NCBI GenBank assembly: GCA_016704535.1
Contig: JADIZZ010000018.1
Span: forward strand, 1-6,114
Source: Betaproteobacteria bacterium
GTDB lineage: Bacteria; Pseudomonadota; Gammaproteobacteria; Burkholderiales; Burkholderiaceae_C
Direction of reading: 5' to 3'
DNA: 6,114 nucleotides
Position 1 is the first letter of the stretch; each line of letters begins with the position of its first letter. Shown here one piece after another: positions 1-5,602 of this stretch. A model generated the notes under the pieces. The model saw nothing but the letters and a program-made list of their open reading frames with translations, did no database searches and was not told the DNA's origin. The translations under genes and the position numbers were made by a program.

Positions 1-1
1 C

Positions 2-1343
2 GACGTGCTGGAGCACATCGACTTCACCCGCAAGGTGGGCCAGAGCAAGATTCCCGACATCAAGTTGCAGCAGCTCATCACGCACTTCGGCAAGCACCGG
101 CTGCGCAACGAAGACTTCGAATTTCCCGACCTGCTGGGCGCCGCCTACGAATACCTCATCGGCGAATTCGCTGATTCAGCGGGCAAGAAGGGCGGCGAGT
201 TCTACACGCCTCGCTCCATCGTTCGCATGATGGTGCGGCTGATCAAGCCCAAGCTCGGCGACGACATCTACGACCCCCTGCGGTTCCGGCGGCATGCTGA
301 TCGCGGCCAAGGAATACATCGACGAGCACGGCGAAGACGGGCGCAAAAGCCAACCTGTTCGGGCAAGAGTTCAACGGCACTGTCTGGTCCATCGCCAAGA
401 TGAACATGCTGCTGCATGGGATCAGTACCGCCGACCTGCAGAACGACGACACGCTGGCCGAGCCGCAGCACGTGGAAGGTGGCGAACTGATGCACTTCGA
501 CCGCGTGCTCACCAACCCGCCGTTTTCCATCCACTGGGGCAATACCGAGAAGGACGAGAACGGCAACCCCGCCTGGCAGCCTGGCGATCGTTTCCGCTAC
601 GGCCAGGTGCCGCTGGGCGCCAAGAAGGCAGACCTGATGTTCCTGCAGCACATGCTGGCCGTCACACGCGACGGTGGCATGGTGGCCACCGTCATGCCGC
701 ACGGCGTGCTGTTTCGTGGCGGCGACGAAGCCAAGATTCGCGCCGGCATCATCGAAGAAGACCTGTTGGAAGCCGTCATCGGCGTGGCGCCCAATCTCTT
801 CTACGGCACCGGCATCCCGGCCTGCATCTTGGTGCTGCGCCAGCGCGTGCAGAAGGGCGCCAACCGCGTCAGCGGCAAGCCGCCCGAGCGCCAAGGCAAG
901 GTGCTGTTCATCAACGCCGACCGCGAATACTTCGAAGGCCGCGCCCAGAACCACCTGCTGCCCGAGCACATCGAGAAAGTCGTCAACACCTTCGACGAAT
1001 TCCGCGCCGTGCCGGCGTTCTCAGCATCGTCGACCTGGCCACGCTCAAGGTCAACGGCTACAACCTCAACATTCGCCGCTACGCCGACAACGCCCCTCCG
1101 CCGGAGCCCCACGACGTGCGGGCCCACCTGGAGGGCGGCGTGCCCAAGGCCGAAGTCGCCGACAAGGCCGCGCTCCTCGAAGCCCACGGTTTGAGCCCGA
1201 TGGACCTGCTGGTCGAGCGGGACGCGAAGTACTTCGACTTTGCGCCCACGCTCGCCAAGCGGCAGGACATCAAGCCAGCGGTCGAGGGCAACGCGGGGCT
1301 AATCGCCAAAGAGGCGGCCATTCGCAACGCCTTCGAGACTTGG
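2..1343 (+). pseudogene. hsdM: Type I restriction-modification methyltransferase HsdM, 5' part, frameshifted and cut by an IS
   Basis: This is the N6-adenine methyltransferase subunit of a type I restriction-modification system, which with HsdS methylates host DNA and with HsdR restricts foreign DNA. The start codon lies left of the window. Recognisable parts are the HsdM N-terminal helical region leading to GGEFYTPRSIV (about 194-226), SAM-binding motif I (PxCGSGGM, 275-296), catalytic motif IV NPPF (514-525), DGGMVATVMPHGVLF (670-714), GVAPNLFYGTGIPA (781-822) and NGYNLNIRRYAD (1054-1089). The reading frame moves three times: frame 2 to 3 near 274-278 (C run, inside motif I), frame 3 to 1 near 345-348 (A run), and frame 1 to 3 near 1021-1026 (one base short). 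Family motifs continue across each shift, so these are indels in one gene. The last hsdM codon before the IS is TGG at 1341-1343; read on, the frame takes 10 IS-encoded residues and stops at 1374-1376. The identity is secure; whether the shifts are real or sequencing errors is open. Confidence 0.93.
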
Positions 1344-1384
1344 TGTGAACGCTGGTCAGGAACCGCGCTTATTTGATGGCGAGG
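1344..1384 (+). repeat. Left terminal inverted repeat of the IS
   Basis: The end begins TGTGAA and is followed at 1350-1367 by CGCTGGTCAGGAACCGCG, then TTATTTGATGGCGAGG at 1369-1384. Read from outside to inside, the right end has CGCTGGTGAGGACGCGG, then TTTTCGGCGAGG. The blocks match with few differences but sit 6 bases from the left tip and 20 bases from the right tip. IS21-type elements carry several transposase-binding repeats per end, which these blocks fit. Confidence 0.7.
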
Positions 1385-1637
1385 AAGCGGATTTGGTCCG
1401 AAGCCTTCATGCGGCAGCGGCTGGCGGTATTCCGAGCCGGGCAATTGATCGATGAAGGGGGTGCCTGCCTGGCCGCCCTGCAGGGCGGCCAGGCAGGCCG
1501 AGATGGCGTGACGGTCGGCGCGGTACAACCCGAGCCGAGCTGAAGAAGGTGGGCACGGCAGCGGCCCTCTCTTGCCGGGAAGCCTGATGACCGCGCCGTG
1601 CCCTACACCGTGCCGATGAAGGCGGTGCCACGGCAGT
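1368..1637 (+). other. IS leader without a supported gene
   Basis: This stretch separates the left terminal repeat from the first IS ORF. It holds the 36-bp palindrome described separately and a 9-bp inverted repeat (GGGCACGGC at 1551-1559, GCCGTGCCC at 1595-1603). A 55-codon ORF runs from ATG 1376 to TGA 1541-1543, its start overlapping the stop of the truncated hsdM frame (TGATG), but it has no convincing ribosome binding site and resembles no family I know. A short ATG ORF at 1587 stops at 1617-1619. No clear sigma-70 promoter could be picked out by eye, although a promoter for the four-gene operon is most likely here. Confidence 0.5.
1463..1498. repeat. 36-bp perfect palindrome in the IS leader
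   Basis: Two 18-base arms, GCCTGCCTGGCCGCCCTG and its exact reverse complement, abut with no spacer around a central CTGCAG. Pairing ends at 1462/1499. In RNA this would make a very stable GC-rich hairpin with a minimal loop; in DNA it could extrude as a cruciform. No T run follows, so it is not a textbook terminator. Its place between the hsdM side and the first IS ORF suggests it could limit transcripts entering from outside, or be a protein-binding site; both roles are inference. Confidence 0.85.
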
Positions 1638-2165
1638 TTGGCGCGCTGGGACGACTCCGTCCAGCACTACCGGCTCAGTCTGGTGGTGCAGTTGGACCTT
1701 CCAGCTCGTCTGTTCCTGTGCGTCGGGTGCCGCGTCCAGGTCGTCTTGTGCAGCAATTGCGATCGCGGCAACCGGTATTGCGGCCGCGCCTGCTGGCGCG
1801 AGGTACACGACGTCGCCCGGCGCGAGGCCGCCAGTCGCTACCAGCGCTCGCACCGCGGCCGCCTCCAGCACGCCGCGCGATCGCGGCGCTGGCGCCAAGG
1901 CGTCGCTGACCGTGCCGGCGCCGCAGATAAAGTGACGCACCAGGGTTCCTCCACGGGGGTGGCTGCTGCTCCACTGGTGGCATGCACTTCCGACATCACG
2001 TCCATCGCGGCCGACCCGCCCGCCGACGCGCCGGCATCCTCGGCGCTGCGGCGCTGCTACCGCTGTGCGGCGGCTCAACCCGACTGGCTGCGCCAGGACT
2101 TCCTGCGCCGCGGCCGACATGCCATGGCGCGGGGCACTGGATGGCGCCATGACCACAGCCCCTGA
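1638..2165 (+). CDS. Cys-rich putative zinc-binding accessory protein of the IS
   Basis: This 175-residue ORF precedes istA and overlaps it by 17 bases. Residues 28-52 form a regular cysteine array, C-x2-C-x6-C-x2-C-x6-C-x3-C, with a Tyr before the fifth Cys, a spacing resembling the first part of MYND-type zinc fingers. A basic stretch follows (RYQRSHRGRLQHAARSRRW, 67-85), then a KVTHQGS motif (98-104) and a further CxxC (140-143). From memory, proteins with this Cys block, basic segment and VTHQGS-like motif recur next to transposase genes in Proteobacteria; I know of no assigned function. Zinc and nucleic-acid binding are inferred. The chosen start is TTG at 1638, the first usable codon after an in-frame stop at 1617, and puts RWDD...HYRL upstream of the Cys block as expected. 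There is no good ribosome binding site. A start in another frame at GTG 1598 or ATG 1616 joined by a 2-base indel in the GCGC run (1640-1645) is possible. Confidence 0.72.
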   Translation: MARWDDSVQHYRLSLVVQLDLPARLFLCVGCRVQVVLCSNCDRGNRYCGRACWREVHDVARREAASRYQRSHRGRLQHAARSRRWRQGVADRAGAADKVTHQGSSTGVAAAPLVACTSDITSIAADPPADAPASSALRRCYRCAAAQPDWLRQDFLRRGRHAMARGTGWRHDHSP

Positions 2166-3645
2166 TCTGGTCGCGCAGATCCTGCGCCTGCACACGGTCG
2201 AGAAGTGGCGCGCGGGAACGATCGCGCGGCAGCTGCGTGTGCATCGCGATGTCGTGCGACGCGTGATCGCCGGCGACAGCGCGCCCGTTCATCTGTCGCC
2301 GCTGCGGCCCAGCCGCATCGACCCCTACCGGCCGTTCATGCTGGAGACGCTCACCAAGTTCCCGACGCTGAGCTCGGCGCGCTTGCTGCAGATGCTGATC
2401 GAGCGCGGCTATGTCGGCAGCGCCTCGCATCTGCGCCACCTCGTCGCCGGCATGCGCCCACGCCCAGCGGCAGAGGCCTACCTGCGCCTGCGCACCCTGC
2501 CCGGCGAGCAGGCACAGATCGACTGGGGGCACTTCGGGCATCTGCAGATCGGGCGCGCGAGCCGTCCCTTGATGGCCTTCGTCATGGTGCTGAGCCACTC
2601 GCGTCGGATCTTCCTGCGCTTCTTTCTCGACGCCCATGGAGCGACGTTCATCCGCGGCCACGCCGAGGCCTTCGCCGCGTTCGGCGGCTGCCCCAGGGTC
2701 GTGCTGTACGACAACCTGAAGAGCGCCGTCCTGGAGCGCCGCGGCGATGCGATCCGCTTCAACCCCGTGCTGCTGGAGTTCGCCGCGCACTACCGCTACG
2801 AGCCGCGTCCGGTGGCCGTGGCACGCGGCAACGAGAAGGGTCGGGTCGAACGCGCGATCCGCTACGTTCGCGACAACTTCTTCGCCGCCCGCGCGTACAC
2901 CGACCTGGACGACTTGAACGCCCAGGCGCGCCTGTGGTGCGAGGGCACGGCATCGGATCGACGCTGGCCACAGGACGCGAGCTTGAGCGTGCGGGAAGCC
3001 TTCCACGCCGAGCAGGCCAAGCTGCTGGCGTTGCCCGAGCGCGAGTACGCGCTGGCCGAGCGCCGGGCCGTGACGGTGGGCAAGACGCCCTACGTCCGCT
3101 TCGACCTGAACGACTACTCGGTGCCGCACACGCACGTGCGCCGAGCCCTGAGCGTGCTGGCCGACGAACGCCGGGTCCGCATCCTGGACGGCACGCAGGA
3201 ACTGGCGAGCTACGCGCGCTGCTGGGATCGAGGTCAGCAGATCGAGCAGCCCGTCCACATAGAAGCTCTGGTCGAGCACAAACGCGCCGCACGGGCACAC
3301 CGTGCCAGCGATCGTCTGGCGCAGGCCGCGCCCGCCAGCGTCCTGTTCCTGCAGCGTGCCGCCGAGCGAGGCGAGCATCTGCGCGCGACGACCTCGGCAC
3401 TGACGAGCCTGCTTGATCGCTACGGCGCCCGTGCGCTGGAGGCCGCCATCAGCGAGGCGCTGCAGCGCGGCGTGCCGCACCCCAACGCGGTCCGCCTGGC
3501 GTTGGAACTTGCTCGCGAGGCAGCAGGAACGCCGCCGCCGGTGGCGCTGGTGCTCTCCGAGCACGTCGCTCGGCGCGACGCGCCAGTACGCCCACACGAG
3601 CTGGCTTCCTACGACCGAACGGAGAACGACGATGATGACGATTGA
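2149..3645 (+). CDS. istA: IS21-family transposase IstA
   Basis: IstA binds the IS ends and catalyses strand cutting and transfer. At 498 residues it has normal length for the family. An N-terminal helix-turn-helix lies at about residues 15-41 (EKWRAGTIARQLRVHRDVVR), followed by a second DNA-binding helical region to about 110. The rve/DDE catalytic core has Asp125 in QAQIDWGHFG, Asp188 in VVLYDNLKSAV and Glu234 in NEKGRVERAIRYV. A beta-rich C-terminal domain (about 300-365) has GKTPYVRFDLNDYSVP, typical of IstA. The start ATG 2149 gives MTTAPDLV just before the first helix; ATG at 2119 in the same frame would add 10 residues. No strong ribosome binding site precedes it, which fits coupling to the upstream ORF. 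The gene ends in an Asp run (NDDDDD) that is also the start region of istB in another frame. It is intact with no frameshift. Confidence 0.95.
   Translation: MTTAPDLVAQILRLHTVEKWRAGTIARQLRVHRDVVRRVIAGDSAPVHLSPLRPSRIDPYRPFMLETLTKFPTLSSARLLQMLIERGYVGSASHLRHLVAGMRPRPAAEAYLRLRTLPGEQAQIDWGHFGHLQIGRASRPLMAFVMVLSHSRRIFLRFFLDAHGATFIRGHAEAFAAFGGCPRVVLYDNLKSAVLERRGDAIRFNPVLLEFAAHYRYEPRPVAVARGNEKGRVERAIRYVRDNFFAARAYTDLDDLNAQARLWCEGTASDRRWPQDASLSVREAFHAEQAKLLALPEREYALAERRAVTVGKTPYVRFDLNDYSVPHTHVRRALSVLADERRVRILDGTQELASYARCWDRGQQIEQPVHIEALVEHKRAARAHRASDRLAQAAPASVLFLQRAAERGEHLRATTSALTSLLDRYGARALEAAISEALQRGVPHPNAVRLALELAREAAGTPPPVALVLSEHVARRDAPVRPHELASYDRTENDDDDD
3621..3624 (+). promoter_or_regulatory. Ribosome binding site of istB
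   Basis: GGAG lies 7 bases before ATG 3632 and 10 bases before the adjacent ATG 3635, inside the end of istA. It supports starting istB at one of these two codons rather than further upstream in the same open frame. Confidence 0.6.
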
Positions 3646-4459
3646 TGTGGCGGCACTGGCCGATGCGCAGGCACAGGAACAACAACTGCGCAGCCAAGCT
3701 GGCGAGCTGCGCCTGCATGGCTTGCTCAGCCGCTGGACCGAAGTGATGGGCAACCCGGAGCAGGCTCGCTGGGTCGCCCAACTGCTGGGCTGGGAAGCGG
3801 CCGAGCGGCATCGCCGCAGTCTGGAGCGGCGGCTGCGCGCCGCACACATCGGGCCCTTCAAGTCATTGGCCGACTTCGACTGGGCATGGCCCACGCAATG
3901 CGACCGCGCCGCCGTGGAAGAGTTGATGACGCTGGCGTTCCTCCAGGACGCCAGCAACGTCGTGCTGGTCGGACCCAACGGCGTGGGCAAGACGATGTGC
4001 GCGTGCAACTTAGGATACCAAGCGGTGCTGGCCGGCCGCACGGCGCTGTTCATCACGGCGGCGCAATTGCTGGGCGAGCTGACCTCACTGGACAGCGACT
4101 CGGCCTTGCGTCGGCGGCTCCGGCACTACGCATCGCCAGACTTGCTGATGATCGACGAGGTCGGCTACCTGTCGTACTCGAACCGGCACGCCGACCTGCT
4201 GTTCGAACTGATCAGTCGGCGTTACCAGCACAAGAGCACGGTGGTGACCACCAACAAGCCCTTCGCCGAATGGGGCGAGGTGTTCCCCAACGCAGCCTGT
4301 GTCGTCTCGTTGATCGATCGGCTGATGCACCGTGCCGAGGTCGTGCGCATCGAGGGCAAGTCGTACCGGCAGAAGGAAGCCGACGAACGCGAGGTCGCGC
4401 GAAAGGCCGAACGCGCGGCTCGCAAGACATCGTCACGTTCGCGCAGGGCCGCAACATGA
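3632..4459 (+). CDS. istB: IS21-family AAA+ ATPase helper IstB
   Basis: IstB is a DnaC-like AAA+ ATPase that assembles on target DNA and stimulates transposition by IstA. The protein is 275 residues, a typical length. An N-terminal helical region (about 1-100) contains LRLHGLLSRW and an ERRLRAAHIG-like stretch seen in the family. Walker A is GPNGVGKT (114-121), Walker B is LLMIDEVGYL (171-180, Asp175-Glu176), sensor 1 lies in TTNKPFAEW (206-214) and the arginine region is SLIDRLMHR (226-234). The C-terminus is basic and rich in Lys, Arg and Ser. It overlaps istA by 14 bases and the next ORF by 4. ATG 3632 is chosen for its ribosome binding site; ATG 3635 is equally possible. The gene is intact. 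Confidence 0.95.
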   Translation: MMTIDVAALADAQAQEQQLRSQAGELRLHGLLSRWTEVMGNPEQARWVAQLLGWEAAERHRRSLERRLRAAHIGPFKSLADFDWAWPTQCDRAAVEELMTLAFLQDASNVVLVGPNGVGKTMCACNLGYQAVLAGRTALFITAAQLLGELTSLDSDSALRRRLRHYASPDLLMIDEVGYLSYSNRHADLLFELISRRYQHKSTVVTTNKPFAEWGEVFPNAACVVSLIDRLMHRAEVVRIEGKSYRQKEADEREVARKAERAARKTSSRSRRAAT

Positions 4460-4647
4460 GCCCGTCGGCATCGTTCGCCGTGCCGACTCACTGGTCACCG
4501 GAGCAGGCGTTGGCGGTGCTCGAGGCCTTGCAGACCGTGCGCGAAGCCGTCTGGTTGGTCTACGGGCGCCAGGCGCAGCAGGCATGGCGCGACCAGCTCG
4601 TGCCCGACCACGGGCCGCCGGACTTCGACCCCGACTTGCCGTTCTGA
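4456..4647 (+). CDS. Small acidic-tailed accessory protein of the IS
   Basis: This 63-residue ORF starts in an ATGA overlap with the istB stop, the classic arrangement for translational coupling. It begins with a disordered Ser-rich stretch, then a predicted helical part from HWSPEQALAVLEAL (17-30) to about residue 48 with regular hydrophobic spacing and conserved-looking Trp residues, and ends with an acidic tail, DFDPDLPF. I recall short proteins of the pattern W(S/T)PEQA...vyE.ld.lRe.iW..Y.....DF..D.PF lying beside IS genes in Proteobacteria, but no function is known to me. The third-base GC bias and overlap argue for a true gene. It may modulate IstB or IstA; that is inference from position only. 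The cytoplasm is its likely location, since there is no signal peptide or membrane segment. Confidence 0.72.
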   Translation: MSPSASFAVPTHWSPEQALAVLEALQTVREAVWLVYGRQAQQAWRDQLVPDHGPPDFDPDLPF

Positions 4648-4670
4648 GCGCCGGCCGCAAAGCCGAACAA

Positions 4671-4698
4671 GACGATGGCCCCTCGCGGGGCCATCGTC
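4671..4698 (+). terminator. Stem-loop after the last IS ORF, possible terminator
   Basis: GACGATGGCCCC (4671-4682) and its exact complement GGGGCCATCGTC (4687-4698) flank a TCGC loop, giving a 12-bp perfect stem 24 bases after the stop of the small ORF. The following bases (GCTTCGTCC) hold only a weak T content, so intrinsic termination would be inefficient. Position and stability make an end-of-operon hairpin the best reading. Confidence 0.55.
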
Positions 4699-4733
4699 GC
4701 TTCGTCCATCCAAGCACTCGACCTGGACTGGCC

Positions 4734-4781
4734 CTCGCCGAAAACCGCGTCCTCACCAGCGAATAGAGGCGGATTTACACA
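4734..4781 (-). repeat. Right terminal inverted repeat of the IS
   Basis: Read inward from the CACA tip at 4778-4781, the end gives TGTGTAAATCCGCCTCTATT and then CGCTGGTGAGGACGCG (4746-4761), which matches the left block CGCTGGTCAGGAACCGCG, followed by a shared GGCGAGG block ending at 4734. The 20 bases outside the shared block compare with only 6 at the left end. About 85 bases between the hairpin and this tip hold no gene. Confidence 0.7.
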
Positions 4782-5602
4782 AGCGCCAACACTTTGCGGG
4801 CGGCGCATGCGCGCATCACCGCGTTGGCTGGGCAGATGACGGGACGGCACCGGCAGCGCGGCCGGCCTGGTGGCGCTACGCAGTGACTTGCTCAGCAGCT
4901 TCAGCCAAAGCCTGGAGGCCATCGGCCTGCTCGACCCCTTTCAGGTGCGCGGCATCGTCGCGGGCTTCTGGTACCAGACCAAGTTCGACTTCCTCACTTT
5001 GATGGCGCGTGGCGCCAAGGGCGTGGCCGACGCCTGGCGCACCAGCATCGTCACCGCGCTGGAAGACAAGGCCAGCAAGGAAAGCCCGCTGGAGCACAAG
5101 CTGGTCAAGTTCCTGATGAGCGATTTCGTCGAGGCCATTACCGAACTGGAAGCCAAGAAGGCAGAACTCGACGCGCAGATCAAGGCGGCTGACCCGAAAG
5201 CCGCCAAGGACGCGGAGGGCGACGATGGCGCTGCAGATGAACACGATGACGACAAGGCTGATGAAGACGCCGTCGTGGACGAGGCTCAGCAAGGTGCGGA
5301 AAAAGGAACTGGCGGCCGTCAAGAAACAGCTCAAGGCCAAGCAAGACAGCTTCACGCAGCACATCAATGCTGCGGTGGGCGGGCTGTCGGCCGATGAAGC
5401 GGCTACGCTGCTGCTGACCATCCTGCACAACGACATGAAGGCCATCGTCGAGCGCTACATGGGCGCGCAGCGCAAGGCCATCGTCACCGCTTTTGAAAAC
5501 TGGTGGGACAAGTACCGCGTGACGTTGACGGACATCGAGGGCAAACGGGATGCGGCGGCGAATGCGTTGAAAGGGTTCTTGACAGGGCTACGGTATGTCT
5601 GA
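4782..5602 (+). pseudogene. hsdM: HsdM, 3' part after the IS, frameshifted
   Basis: The hsdM reading resumes in the same frame as before the IS: SANTLRAAHARITALAGQM (4782-4838). The frame then shifts from 3 to 1 at a GGG run (4841-4843) and continues as LRSDLLSSF, LLDPFQVRGIVAGFWYQTKFDF and KLVKFLMSDFVEAITELEAK, which matches the C-terminal region of long HsdM proteins. An Asp/Glu/Ala-rich linker follows (about 5200-5300), then a second shift from frame 1 to 2 at an A5 run (5300-5304), and a helical, coiled-coil-like tail (KKELAAVKKQLKAKQDSF ... ENWWDKYRV) to TGA at 5600-5602. Removing one base at each run restores a smooth protein. These C-terminal helices contact HsdS in type I enzymes. Isolated by the IS, the fragment has no promoter or good start of its own; GTG 4870 is the earliest start in its main frame. 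Confidence 0.9.
5584..5587 (+). promoter_or_regulatory. Ribosome binding site of hsdS
   Basis: AGGG ends 7 bases before ATG 5595. Together with the ATGTCTGA overlap it fixes the hsdS start inside the last codons of hsdM. Confidence 0.5.

Larger units (their letters stand above)
1344..4781 (+). mobile_element. IS21-family insertion sequence with four ORFs, inserted in hsdM
   Basis: The element is defined by istA and istB, by ends starting TGTG (1344) and finishing CACA (4781), and by interruption of hsdM, whose protein resumes at 4782. IS21 elements move by cut-and-paste through a DDE transposase (IstA) assisted by an AAA+ ATPase (IstB). Known members are usually about 2-2.5 kb; this one is 3,438 bp because of a 294-base leader and two extra ORFs, one before istA and one after istB. 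All four ORFs overlap end to end and read in the same direction as hsdMS. No target-site duplication is visible: the left flank ends GAGACTTGG and the right flank begins AGCGCCAAC. The family is certain. The left boundary is slightly less sure because the two terminal repeats are offset by 14 bases. Confidence 0.9.

Noticed and set aside
268..969. Antisense open frame opposite hsdM
   Set aside because: It mirrors conserved HsdM codons including NPPF; it is a shadow of the true gene.
1463..1498. Palindrome as a classical rho-independent terminator
   Set aside because: No T run follows either arm on either strand.
1376..1543. 55-codon ORF in the IS leader as a true gene
   Set aside because: There is no ribosome binding site and no known family, and part of it is the palindrome. 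It is kept only as a remark in the leader description.
1407..2195. Antisense open frame across the IS leader and first ORF
   Set aside because: It has low-complexity Arg/Ala/Pro composition and lies opposite the Cys-rich ORF; no supporting start signal was seen.
1996..4056. Long antisense open frame (686 codons) opposite istA and the start of istB
   Set aside because: Its protein has no recognisable domain, it covers two well-supported genes on the other strand, and long antisense frames are expected in GC-rich coding DNA.
4332..4766. Forward open frame overlapping the end of istB and the small ORF
   Set aside because: Its Arg/Ala/Pro-rich composition is that of an out-of-frame reading; the 63-residue ORF in the neighbouring frame explains the region better.
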